This document shows positions 25,161-33,770 of a stretch of DNA of 58,532 nucleotides, one piece after another. Below the pieces are notes generated by a model, which had not been told where the DNA came from, made no database searches, and saw nothing but the letters and a program-made list of their open reading frames with translations. The first letter of the stretch is position 1, and every line of letters starts with the position of its first letter. Both the position numbers and the translations under genes were made by a program. Source of the DNA: GCA-2862585 sp049890295. Lineage in GTDB: Bacteria > Bacteroidota > Bacteroidia > Flavobacteriales > UBA7312. The DNA lies in the NCBI GenBank assembly GCA_049890295.1, contig JBMHBP010000010.1, positions 1-58,532 on the forward strand, in the 5' to 3' direction.

Positions 25161-25168
25161 CAAAGATA
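25161..25168 (-). promoter_or_regulatory. Putative -7 element of the lysyl oxidase-propeller operon
   Basis: On the minus strand TATCTTTG is a perfect TAnnTTTG match, with TTG 17 bases further upstream as a -33 element. It lies 25 bases before the ATG at 25135 and makes this operon independent of the cytochrome genes upstream. Confidence 0.55.
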
Positions 25169-25221
25169 CCAAAAATAAGCCACAACAAGACAATGATGAT
25201 TAATGGCTATGATAAGAAACT

Positions 25222-26016
25222 TTAATTGTTTTGAGCACCTTGTGAAATCCACTTTAAAACCGTTTCAATTTCATAAGAGGTCAAACTAGAGTTAGGCGGC
25301 ATTGCGTATTTAACATTATCGTTAGCAATCAATCGATACAAATAACTTTGTTCTGGCTGTAAGGTGTTGATATAAGGAACAGCCCCATCATTTTCACTAA
25401 CTCCGTTTATAAATGCTTCATATGCCAAAGCGGCTGGCTGTAAGACCATTTGTCCCCCATTAGAATTATGACATGGCATACATTTTCCTTCACCATTATT
25501 ATTGAAAATAGGCTCATAAATGTCATTTCTAAAACTTACTAATGCTTCTTCTGCATTAATATCTAATAGTTGATAGAACTCTTTATATTCTCTAAAATAA
25601 GAACCGCTAATAATGGTATATTCTAAAATTAATAAAGAATCGTCTTTTGAAAATATTTCTCTTTTAATAGTGTCTTCGCTGAATAAAAATAAAGAGTCAT
25701 TTACAATAGAAAAATCTCCAGAAATAGAATCTATTTCTCCACCAGTTTTATTACTAATAAAAGAAGTTAGCCTAAAACGGTTGTTTTCATATTTTAAAGT
25801 CAATGTGTCTGGTGAGGAAATACCGTAAGATGTCGTTTGTTGGGTGTAAATAGCATTATCATCATACAAGGTATAAACCAAAGAATCTTTTTTCCAATAT
25901 TCAACGGGATATACTACAGGTTGAACATCTATTAACCTGTCTTTAGAACAGCCAACAACAAAACACACTCCCAAAAGGAATATCAATAATTTAATTTTTT
26001 GTTTTAAAACCACCAT
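25222..26016 (-). CDS. Lipoprotein with C-terminal c-type heme motif
   Basis: A 264-residue lipoprotein (lipobox FVVGC, lipidated C23). The first 160 residues are a beta-rich, unrecognised domain. A single heme c site, CMPCH (residues 179-183), follows, with M239 in YAMPPN as a plausible axial ligand, resembling the Planctomycete-type cytochrome c domain. The start overlaps the end of the DUF5777 gene by 13 bases. With that gene and a monoheme cytochrome upstream, it forms a three-gene electron-transfer or redox-sensing module of unknown purpose. The N-terminal domain might bind a ligand. Confidence 0.65.
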   Translation of the reverse strand: MVVLKQKIKLLIFLLGVCFVVGCSKDRLIDVQPVVYPVEYWKKDSLVYTLYDDNAIYTQQTTSYGISSPDTLTLKYENNRFRLTSFISNKTGGEIDSISGDFSIVNDSLFLFSEDTIKREIFSKDDSLLILEYTIISGSYFREYKEFYQLLDINAEEALVSFRNDIYEPIFNNNGEGKCMPCHNSNGGQMVLQPAALAYEAFINGVSENDGAVPYINTLQPEQSYLYRLIANDNVKYAMPPNSSLTSYEIETVLKWISQGAQNN

Positions 26017-26870
26017 ACCCTGCGAATGTTAAACCCTAAAATAAATTCATAAGGAGATTGATAAACATCATAAGGCTCCATAGTATAAATATTAGCCTCT
26101 CTTAAGTAGTAACTATTGCTCATAAAAATTTGAAAAACATGACCCGCTGTTCCAAATTCAAAACCCACTGAAAAGGGGTTGTCTAAAGCAGTAGAGTTTC
26201 TGTTGTTCAATTTGTGGGCGTACTCAAACAATATAGCGCTACCAAAGGAATATTGAAACCTACCACTTAAAGGAAGTACAAATGTTATGTGATTTTCTTC
26301 TAAGCCTAAAACTAGGTTTTTATATACCATAGTGGGGCTCAGCTGTAAGGAGAGTTTTTCACTAAACTTTCTTGAAAGAATGATTTCGCTAGTGTAAACC
26401 ATTCGATGTGCAAATTTATTGCTAAACGGCGTAATACTATCTGAGAAAAAAGCATTAGGACCATAATCGTTATAAGCATCTGTATTAATACCCGAATTAT
26501 GGAAAAAAGCCAAACTCAACGGCATACCATTGTCAGCGGTTTGTCTTAAAAGAACATACTTTCCTTCTATATCTATTGTTTTACCAATTTTAGTTCTCCC
26601 AACAGCAACATAAGCCCTATCATTTAGCTTGTAGGATAGTGAAAAACGAATATTTGCTGGACTATCAAAACCTAAAAAATCCTTGTATATTCTGTCATCA
26701 AGAGCAATTTTACCAAAGCGGTGCATGATTGTAAAATCGAAACCCTCAGGAATTACAGCCGTTTGAGCGTTGATTAGCTGCTTATTTTTAAATGCATCGA
26801 CATATTCTATTTCTTGTGCACTAACAGCAAAAAAACTCAAAACCAAAAATAATGTTACGACGTTTTTCAT
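26004..26870 (-). CDS. DUF5777 family outer-membrane beta-barrel protein
   Basis: A 288-residue protein with a signal peptide (ending AVSAQ). Many alternating beta strands and an aromatic C-terminus (NIRRVWWF) fit an outer-membrane barrel. The segment IMHRFGKI with PANIRFSLSYKL and YVAVGRTK matches DUF5777 proteins of Bacteroidota, which usually sit beside c-type cytochromes, as here. Its start overlaps the upstream cytochrome stop by one base and its end overlaps the heme lipoprotein by 13 bases. It may anchor or admit substrate to the redox partners; no function is proven. Confidence 0.75.
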   Translation of the reverse strand: MKNVVTLFLVLSFFAVSAQEIEYVDAFKNKQLINAQTAVIPEGFDFTIMHRFGKIALDDRIYKDFLGFDSPANIRFSLSYKLNDRAYVAVGRTKIGKTIDIEGKYVLLRQTADNGMPLSLAFFHNSGINTDAYNDYGPNAFFSDSITPFSNKFAHRMVYTSEIILSRKFSEKLSLQLSPTMVYKNLVLGLEENHITFVLPLSGRFQYSFGSAILFEYAHKLNNRNSTALDNPFSVGFEFGTAGHVFQIFMSNSYYLREANIYTMEPYDVYQSPYEFILGFNIRRVWWF

Positions 26871-27250
26871 TATTGTTTTAAAGAACGAATATAATTAATA
26901 AGTTGCCAACGTTTTTCCTCGTTAAGAGAGTGTTTATAAGGCACCATCATTCCTTTTCCATTTGATAATTTCCAAAACAACTCCCCGTCGGTTTGTATTT
27001 GAACGTCATCAGCGATAAAACTTTTAGGCTTTGGTTTAAGACTTTTACCGGCTGGCCCATCACCTAAGCCGTTTTTACCATGACAAGTCCAACATAGTTT
27101 GTCGTAGAGGATTTTCCCTTTTTGTGCTGCAATCGCGTTTCCTTGGTATGGGTTTTTAACTGTTTTAGCAGAATTTGGAGCAACCCAATTATCCTGTGAA
27201 AAAGACATGAGCGAAAAACAGGAAAATAAAATAATAAAAGTGGTTTTCAT
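26870..27250 (-). CDS. Monoheme cytochrome c
   Basis: A 126-residue periplasmic cytochrome with a signal peptide (residues 1-19, ending MSFSQ). Heme is attached at CWTCH (residues 53-57), followed by GKNGLGDGPAGKSL, a class I cytochrome c pattern, with M101 or M102 in GKGMMVPY as the axial ligand. I chose the ATG at 27250 because it directly begins the signal peptide; an in-frame start at 27295 would add 15 residues before it and overlap the dehydrogenase stop. It heads the cytochrome-DUF5777-heme lipoprotein module. Confidence 0.85.
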   Translation of the reverse strand: MKTTFIILFSCFSLMSFSQDNWVAPNSAKTVKNPYQGNAIAAQKGKILYDKLCWTCHGKNGLGDGPAGKSLKPKPKSFIADDVQIQTDGELFWKLSNGKGMMVPYKHSLNEEKRWQLINYIRSLKQ

Positions 27251-27284
27251 ACTAACACTAGTTTTACAAAAACACAAGAAAATT

Positions 27285-28829
27285 TTATAAATCAAACTTT
27301 ATACCTTGAGCTAATGGCAATTCATCAGAGTAATTTATGGTATTCGTTTGTCTTCGCATATAAATTTTCCATGCATCAGAACCAGACTCTCTACCACCAC
27401 CCGTTTCTTTTTCACCACCAAAAGCACCGCCAATTTCTGCCCCAGAAGTACCAATGTTTACATTCGCAATACCGCAGTCAGAACCAGAGCTTGAAAGAAA
27501 GGTTTCAGCATCTTTTATGGTTGAGGTCATGATTGCTGACGACAACCCTTGAGGAACATCGTTTTGTAATTCAATTGCGTTTTCAACATCGCCATCATAG
27601 CGTATTAAGTAAAGAATAGGCGCAAAGGTTTCGTTTTGAACAATTTCAAATCCATTTTCAACTTCTACGATTGCTGGTTTAACATAACAACCACCTTCAA
27701 AACCAACACCATCAAGCTGACCACCTTCAACCAACACCTTACCACCTTCTTCAACAGCTTTTTCTAAAGCGGCTTTATACATTCTTACCGAATCTTGATC
27801 AATCAATGGGCCAACGTGATTTTTTTCATCTAATGGATTACCGATTTTAATTTGCTTATACGCGCCCACTACCGCATCTTTAACTTTATCATATACAGAT
27901 GAATGAATGATAAGCCTTCTAGTCGAGGTACAGCGTTGACCACAAGTTCCTACCGCTCCAAAAACAGCACCCGGAACAACGATTTTTAAATCAGCACTTG
28001 GTGTTATAATAATAGCGTTGTTACCCCCTAATTCTAAAAGAGATTTACCAAATCGCTCAGCTACTTTAGCACCGACAATTTTACCCATTCTTGAAGATCC
28101 TGTTGCTGATATTAAAGGTAGTCTTTTGTCATTGGTCATCATTTCACCAACCTTATAATCTCCGGTTAGTATACACGAAATACCCTCTGGTAAATCATTT
28201 TCTTTTAATACCTCTGCTATAATATTTTGACAAGCTACTGAACACAAGGGTGTTTTTTCTGAACCTTTCCAAACACACACATCACCACAAATCCACGCTA
28301 AAGCAGTATTCCAGCACCAAACCGCTACTGGAAAATTAAAAGCAGATATTATACCAACCACACCTAATGGATGATATTGCTCATACATTCTATGACCGGG
28401 ACGTTCAGAGTGCATGGTAAGACCATGAAGCTGTCTTGAAAGGCCAACCGCAAAGTCACATATATCAATCATTTCTTGAACTTCACCCAAGCCCTCTTGA
28501 TAGGATTTCCCCATCTCGTAAGACACTAATTTTCCTAATGCTATTTTGTGCACTCTTAGCTTTTCGCCAAACTGTCTTACAACCTCTCCTCTTTTAGGGG
28601 CCGGTATGCTACGCCAATACTTAAATGCAGATGTCGCCGAAGACATGACCGTTTCATAATCTGACTTGGTACTACACTTTACCTTTCCAATCAAAGTGCC
28701 ATCAACCGGAGAATAAGACTCTAAAATGTCGCCGCTAGAAAAATGGTTATTACCGGTTGAACTACCATTGTTTATATCTTTGATGCCTAACTCTTGTAAG
28801 GCTTTTTGTATTCCAAATTCAGTATTCAT
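27285..28829 (-). CDS. Aldehyde dehydrogenase, ALDH7/antiquitin type
   Basis: A 514-residue NAD-dependent dehydrogenase. Segments such as HSERPGHRMYEQYHPLGVVG, FNFPVAVWCWN, GDVCVWKGSEKTPL and FGKSLLELGGNNAI closely follow ALDH7A1 (antiquitin), an alpha-aminoadipic semialdehyde dehydrogenase. The catalytic Cys lies in GTCGQRCTSTRR and the general base Glu in LLELGGNN. I took the ATG at 28829 rather than the in-frame 28883 because the extra 18 residues are not family-like and overlap rseP. It probably acts in lysine or related aldehyde catabolism. Confidence 0.88.
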   Translation of the reverse strand: MNTEFGIQKALQELGIKDINNGSSTGNNHFSSGDILESYSPVDGTLIGKVKCSTKSDYETVMSSATSAFKYWRSIPAPKRGEVVRQFGEKLRVHKIALGKLVSYEMGKSYQEGLGEVQEMIDICDFAVGLSRQLHGLTMHSERPGHRMYEQYHPLGVVGIISAFNFPVAVWCWNTALAWICGDVCVWKGSEKTPLCSVACQNIIAEVLKENDLPEGISCILTGDYKVGEMMTNDKRLPLISATGSSRMGKIVGAKVAERFGKSLLELGGNNAIIITPSADLKIVVPGAVFGAVGTCGQRCTSTRRLIIHSSVYDKVKDAVVGAYKQIKIGNPLDEKNHVGPLIDQDSVRMYKAALEKAVEEGGKVLVEGGQLDGVGFEGGCYVKPAIVEVENGFEIVQNETFAPILYLIRYDGDVENAIELQNDVPQGLSSAIMTSTIKDAETFLSSSGSDCGIANVNIGTSGAEIGGAFGGEKETGGGRESGSDAWKIYMRRQTNTINYSDELPLAQGIKFDL

Positions 28830-28845
28830 ATAGTAAAGAATAAGT

Positions 28846-30174
28846 TTAGTTAAGTAATTTAATAATATCATTTCCGTTAGCATATAGCACCAAACCTAAT
28901 AATAAAATCAAACCAATTGTTTGGGCAACCTCCATCACTTTGTCGTGAGGTTTTCTACCGCTAATTACCTCATAGAGTAAAAAAACTACATGCCCCCCAT
29001 CTAAGGCAGGAATAGGTAAGAGGTTTAGGATTGCTAGCATTATGGATAGAAATGCTGTAAGGTTCCAAAACCGTTGCCAATCCCATTCAGCCGGAAAGAT
29101 GTTACCTATTGAGATAAAACCACCAACTGATTCTGGAGACTTTTTTATTAACTTAAACTGTTTGAGGTAGTTGACAATTTCGGTTTGTGTTTTTGACAAA
29201 GCGGCAGGAATAACACTAATTGCATTGTATTGCTCTTGTTTAAAATCATATAAACTGGAAAATGGTTTTAACTGAACCCCCATTTTTCCTTCTTTAAGAA
29301 ATACCCTGTATGTAAACTCATTTCCTTTTCGATTTAAAACTATTGTTGCTGAATCACCTTTTAGGGTTGGTGTATAACTAAATACATCACCGGCATAACG
29401 CATGTCTTGTTCATTAATACTAACCACCCTATCACCAACCTCAGCACCAGCTAAGCCAAGCACAGAGTTATCAGCAAACCCATCAATTATAAACGGCATG
29501 AATGGACTAAATAATGGCGTTTTTGCGAGTATTTTGTTTTTTACATCTTCAGTAAATGGTATGTTTTGTTGTTTACCATTCCTTATAACTGTGACATTTT
29601 GAGCGTCGTCTAATATCAAACGCTCTATTATTTCTTGATGTAAAGCACCGTTTTCAGTAGCAAAACGCTCTATTTTAACACCATCCACAGCGTATAGTTT
29701 ATCGCCATTTTCAAAACCCGCAGCTAATGCTAAAGAGTCACAATGTATACCGTAGTCTGCGTTTTCGCTTGGCAAGTATTTTTCTCCCCATATAACAAGA
29801 GTAAAAGCATAAATAACAAACGCTAAAATAATATTCACACTAACCCCTCCAATCATAATAATTAGCCTTTGCCAAGCAGGCTTAGATCGGAATTCCCACT
29901 CTTTTGGCGGCTCTTTCATTTGCTCAGTATCCATAGACTCATCTATCATTCCTGAAATTTTAACATAACCACCTAAAGGCAACCAACCTATTCCGTATTC
30001 TGTATCACCGATTTTCTTTTTTAACACAGAAAACCAAGGATCAAAAAAGAGGTAAAACTTTTCAACTCGAGTTTTAAAAAGCTTGGCCGGAATAAAATGC
30101 CCCAACTCATGTAAAACAACTAAAATTGATAAACTGAGCAGGAGTTGTCCCGCTTTTATTAATACATCTTCCAT
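28846..30174 (-). CDS. rseP: RIP metalloprotease RseP (site-2 protease family)
   Basis: A 442-residue intramembrane zinc protease of the M50 family. HELGH is at residues 22-26 in the first membrane helix, and the second motif LLPIPALDGGH is in a C-terminal helix. One or two PDZ-like regions occupy about residues 130-310 between them. Such proteases cut membrane anti-sigma factors and leftover signal peptides. It starts directly after dxr (stop to start adjacent), a pairing conserved in many bacteria. The length fits the family. Confidence 0.94.
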   Translation of the reverse strand: MEDVLIKAGQLLLSLSILVVLHELGHFIPAKLFKTRVEKFYLFFDPWFSVLKKKIGDTEYGIGWLPLGGYVKISGMIDESMDTEQMKEPPKEWEFRSKPAWQRLIIMIGGVSVNIILAFVIYAFTLVIWGEKYLPSENADYGIHCDSLALAAGFENGDKLYAVDGVKIERFATENGALHQEIIERLILDDAQNVTVIRNGKQQNIPFTEDVKNKILAKTPLFSPFMPFIIDGFADNSVLGLAGAEVGDRVVSINEQDMRYAGDVFSYTPTLKGDSATIVLNRKGNEFTYRVFLKEGKMGVQLKPFSSLYDFKQEQYNAISVIPAALSKTQTEIVNYLKQFKLIKKSPESVGGFISIGNIFPAEWDWQRFWNLTAFLSIMLAILNLLPIPALDGGHVVFLLYEVISGRKPHDKVMEVAQTIGLILLLGLVLYANGNDIIKLLN

Positions 30175-31329
30175 TTATTTGATTAATTCGTTTGCTAACG
30201 CCCGACTTTGTTTGTTTGAAGACACAAAATCATCGTATGTTGGATTAGCTACAAAAGTACTCTTTTCCATGCAATTTTCAATAACATCTGACATTTCTAA
30301 AAAACCAATCTTATCTCTTAAAAAAGCATCTACAACCACTTCGTTAGCAGCATTCAGTATACACGGCATATTCCCCCCTTTTTCCATTGCTTGGTAGGAC
30401 AACGAAAGATTTCTAAAAGTATCTAAATCAGGAGATTCGAATGTTAAATTGGGGTAATCTAGAAAGTTGAACCTCGGAAAATCAGACACGATTCGATCTG
30501 GATAACCCAAAGCATACTGAATGGGTAGTTTCATGTCTGGTAATCCCATTTGAGCTTTCATAGAACCATCTTCGAATTGAACAATTGAGTGTATAATTGA
30601 TTGTGGGTGAACAATAACATCAATTTGATGGTCCTTTAGGCCAAACAACCACTTAGCTTCTATTACTTCTAACCCCTTATTCATTAAACTAGCTGAATCG
30701 ATGGTGATTTTTGCACCCATCTCCCAATTGGGGTGCTTCAAAGCTTGCTCTTTTTTTATACTGATTAAGTCATTTCTTTTCCTACCCCTGAAGGGGCCTC
30801 CAGAAGCCGTAAGATATATTTTCTCTATTGGGTTGTGAAACTCACCGACTAAACATTGAAAAATAGCAGAATGTTCAGAATCTACAGGCAGTATACTTAC
30901 TCCATTTTGTTTGGCCAAAGTGGTAATTAAAGAACCAGCTACCACTAAGGTTTCTTTATTTGCTAGAGCGATTTTCTTTTTTGCCTTTATAGCATTAATT
31001 GTGGGTTTTAATCCAGAATAACCAACCAATGCGGTAAGCACCACGTCTATACTATCCATTTCAACAACTTGTGCCAGAGACGATTCGCCAGCAAAGACTT
31101 TTATGTCGTGTTTTGAGAGAGCGTCATTTACTGTTTGGTATAAACTTTCATTAGCTATAACTACTGCATTGGGTTGGTGTATGATTGCCTGTTCAATAAG
31201 AAGCTTTGCGTTTGAGTGAGCAGTAAGTAATTCGACCTCAAACAAGTTTTTGTTCGCCGAAATAACTTCAAGTGCTTGTGTCCCAATAGAACCCGTAGAA
31301 CCTAGTATGGCTATATGTTTTTTATTCAT
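30175..31329 (-). CDS. dxr: 1-deoxy-D-xylulose 5-phosphate reductoisomerase
   Basis: Dxr converts DXP to methylerythritol phosphate, the committed step of the non-mevalonate isoprenoid pathway. The 384-residue enzyme shows the NADPH-binding start HIAILGSTGSIGTQALEV, the ALANKETLVVAGSL motif, the metal and substrate loop LPVDSEHSAIFQCL, and TASGGPFRGRK. The start overlaps the GH3 gene stop by 8 bases, and rseP follows immediately. All signature motifs are intact. Confidence 0.97.
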   Translation of the reverse strand: MNKKHIAILGSTGSIGTQALEVISANKNLFEVELLTAHSNAKLLIEQAIIHQPNAVVIANESLYQTVNDALSKHDIKVFAGESSLAQVVEMDSIDVVLTALVGYSGLKPTINAIKAKKKIALANKETLVVAGSLITTLAKQNGVSILPVDSEHSAIFQCLVGEFHNPIEKIYLTASGGPFRGRKRNDLISIKKEQALKHPNWEMGAKITIDSASLMNKGLEVIEAKWLFGLKDHQIDVIVHPQSIIHSIVQFEDGSMKAQMGLPDMKLPIQYALGYPDRIVSDFPRFNFLDYPNLTFESPDLDTFRNLSLSYQAMEKGGNMPCILNAANEVVVDAFLRDKIGFLEMSDVIENCMEKSTFVANPTYDDFVSSNKQSRALANELIK

Positions 31330-32818
31330 AAACGAAGGGTTTTAAATGCTCTACAAGTTTACGATTATTTGCTAAACGTGGTGGTTTGTTTTGCCCACCA
31401 AGTTTACCTCGACATTTCATCATACTTAAAAAACCATCAGATTGTACTCTACAAATTTTTAATGGACGCAGCACCTTCCCCTTGATTAAATCGCTGTAGT
31501 AGGAGTTTTTAGAACACATAAAATCATCTAAACTTTTCGCAAATTCCAATAAATCTTTTGGCTCGGTTTTAAACTCTATAAACCACTCGTGATAAGGTAA
31601 GCCGTCTATTGGGTTTACCTCTGGAGCTACATGAAACTCATTAATAACAGCAGGATGTTGTTCTATCACTTCTTTGATAGCGTCTTCCACTTCTTTACCG
31701 ATTACATGTTCACCAAAAGCAGAGGTGTAGTGTTTTATTCTTCCTGTTACCACCAGTCTGTATGGTTTGGTTGACACAAAACGAACAGTATCACCAATAT
31801 TATAGCCCCACAAACCCGCATTAGTATTTAAAATAATGACATAATCTTTACCTAACTCAACATCTTTCAGAGAAATTCGCCTTGGGTTTTCCTCGCTAAA
31901 TGAAGACGATTCAATAAACTCATAGAATATACCATGATTTACACAAAGTAATAAACCTTGCTGATCTTGACTATCCTGATATGCAATAAACCCTTCAGAT
32001 GCAGGATAGGTTTCTATGCTTGGAATAGGTTTTCCAATAAGCTCCTCAAACCGTTTTTTGTAAGGTTCAAAATTCACCCCACCATAAACATAAAGACTAA
32101 AATCTGGAAAGATTTCCGAAACAGGTTTGGATAGTTTATTCTGAATCTTCTCAAAATACATTTGAACCCATGGCGGTATACCACTAATCAAACTCATGGG
32201 CTGGTCTAGTGTTTCATCAACAATAGCATCTACTTTTTTTTCCCAATCTTCTATTGTATTGGTTTTCCAGCTGGGAAAATTATTTCTTTTTAAATACCAA
32301 GGTACGTGATGAGCGACAATACCCGACAACCTTCCTGTGGGAATACCATTTGTATCACTGAGCTCAGGACTGCCTTGAATAAAAATATTCTTTCCACCAA
32401 TAAAGCCGGTTTGCTTCGTTTCGTTTACATAACTCAAAAGAGCATCTTTAGCTGATTTTAAATGAAAGGGCATAGACTCCTTTGAAATAGGAATAAATTT
32501 TGTTCCGGAGGTGGTGCCAGAGGTTTTAGTAAGATACATTGGAGTCCCTTTCCATAACACATCTTTTTCTCCTTCAAGAATTGCGTCTATGTATACTTTA
32601 AAATCTTCATAATCTCTTACAGGCACGTGTTTTTTAAACGATTCGTATGAATCTATCTTTTCAAACCCATGGTCTTTTCCAAAACGTGTGTTGGCAGCCG
32701 TTTTTATAAGTTGATTAAATACCTTTTGTTGGTGTTCAATAGGGTTGTTAATCCAACGAGAGTTTTGTTTACAAACCCATTTTGCATAGGGCTTACTAAG
32801 AGTTGAAATTAGCCCCAT
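31322..32818 (-). CDS. GH3 family acyl-adenylating-like protein
   Basis: A 498-residue protein of the GH3 (auxin-responsive promoter) family. In plants GH3 enzymes join acyl acids to amino acids through an adenylate. The ATP-loop LTKTSGTTSGTKFIPIS and the later segments YPASEGFIAYQ and LWGYNIGDTVRFVS are the adenylation motifs. In Bacteroidota this gene is commonly near dxr and has no assigned substrate. It ends with an 8-base overlap into dxr and begins 3 bases after the M23 peptidase stop, suggesting one operon. Confidence 0.88.
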   Translation of the reverse strand: MGLISTLSKPYAKWVCKQNSRWINNPIEHQQKVFNQLIKTAANTRFGKDHGFEKIDSYESFKKHVPVRDYEDFKVYIDAILEGEKDVLWKGTPMYLTKTSGTTSGTKFIPISKESMPFHLKSAKDALLSYVNETKQTGFIGGKNIFIQGSPELSDTNGIPTGRLSGIVAHHVPWYLKRNNFPSWKTNTIEDWEKKVDAIVDETLDQPMSLISGIPPWVQMYFEKIQNKLSKPVSEIFPDFSLYVYGGVNFEPYKKRFEELIGKPIPSIETYPASEGFIAYQDSQDQQGLLLCVNHGIFYEFIESSSFSEENPRRISLKDVELGKDYVIILNTNAGLWGYNIGDTVRFVSTKPYRLVVTGRIKHYTSAFGEHVIGKEVEDAIKEVIEQHPAVINEFHVAPEVNPIDGLPYHEWFIEFKTEPKDLLEFAKSLDDFMCSKNSYYSDLIKGKVLRPLKICRVQSDGFLSMMKCRGKLGGQNKPPRLANNRKLVEHLKPFVYE

Positions 32819-32820
32819 AA

Positions 32821-33684
32821 CTAAAATAAAATATATTTCTCAGGATCTACTGCTTGATTATTGTGCCACAGCTCAAAATGAAGGTGTGGTCCGCTCGTAA
32901 ATTTACCAGAGTTACCAATTACCGCAATAGGGTCACCAACCTCAACAAGCTCTCCTTGTTCTTTCAGTAAAACAGAATTATGTTTGTAGATTGACAAGAA
33001 GTTGTTTTCATGCTGAATGGCGATTACATTTCCAGTTTCAGACGTCCATGATGAAAACACAACAATACCGCTTGAGACCGATTTAATTACCTCTTTTTCT
33101 TTTGAAACCACGTCTACCCCATAATGCTTTTCGTTAGCATTAAATGACTGGCTAACCAAACCATTTACTGGCTTAAAAAACACTATATTTTTATTAGGGC
33201 TAACCGTTTGATTCGAACTAAAAAAATTGAATTTATCTTCAGACTCTATTTTAACCCTTAACAACGAGTCTTCTGCAATTCTATCAATAACCTCTTCGCT
33301 TTGAGTAGTAACAGTCTCTCTAAACTCAACGTTTACAGAATCAACAGGTAGGCCTTGAACGATGTTTTTGATATTCCTCAAATATAACTCCCTATTGTCA
33401 AGTTCTGTTTTTAATGAATCTGACAATTGATTCAAGCTTACCATCTGACGCCTTATATCGGTACTGGTATAACCCGGTATATATTCTCTTAGTGAGCTGA
33501 AAGCAATGATTAAAGTAGTTCCAGCGATAAGTAAGGTCATTGAAACACATGCCAAAAGAAAAATATTCAGCCTTGAAAGGTTAAACACTAAACGTTCTTC
33601 AAAAGTTTCACTATTAAGAATAACAAAGCGGTATTTAAAACGCCACCTTTTCCAAAACGATTGTTTTTGTTTGTTTTCTGACAT
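32821..33684 (-). CDS. M23 family metallopeptidase, membrane-anchored
   Basis: A 287-residue protein with a cytoplasmic basic N-terminus, one membrane helix (about residues 35-58), a short coiled-coil-like stretch, and a C-terminal LytM/M23 domain. The zinc ligands look intact: HYGVDVVS gives His and Asp, and GPHLHFELWHN gives the HxH. It is therefore likely an active peptidoglycan endopeptidase acting in the periplasm. The gene diverges from porW. Confidence 0.9.
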   Translation of the reverse strand: MSENKQKQSFWKRWRFKYRFVILNSETFEERLVFNLSRLNIFLLACVSMTLLIAGTTLIIAFSSLREYIPGYTSTDIRRQMVSLNQLSDSLKTELDNRELYLRNIKNIVQGLPVDSVNVEFRETVTTQSEEVIDRIAEDSLLRVKIESEDKFNFFSSNQTVSPNKNIVFFKPVNGLVSQSFNANEKHYGVDVVSKEKEVIKSVSSGIVVFSSWTSETGNVIAIQHENNFLSIYKHNSVLLKEQGELVEVGDPIAVIGNSGKFTSGPHLHFELWHNNQAVDPEKYILF

Positions 33685-33749
33685 ATTGGCTGCAAATATC
33701 CTAATTTTTAACTTAACGGCTTCTAATGTTTTAATTCAGAAAATTAAAA

Positions 33750-33757
33750 TAATTTTG
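33750..33757 (+). promoter_or_regulatory. Putative -7 element of porW/sprE
   Basis: TAATTTTG is a perfect TAnnTTTG match, 13 bases before the ATG at 33771 and 22 before the in-frame ATG at 33780. It fits transcription of the T9SS gene away from the divergent M23 gene. Confidence 0.45.
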
Positions 33758-33770
33758 CTATTTGTAAGTT

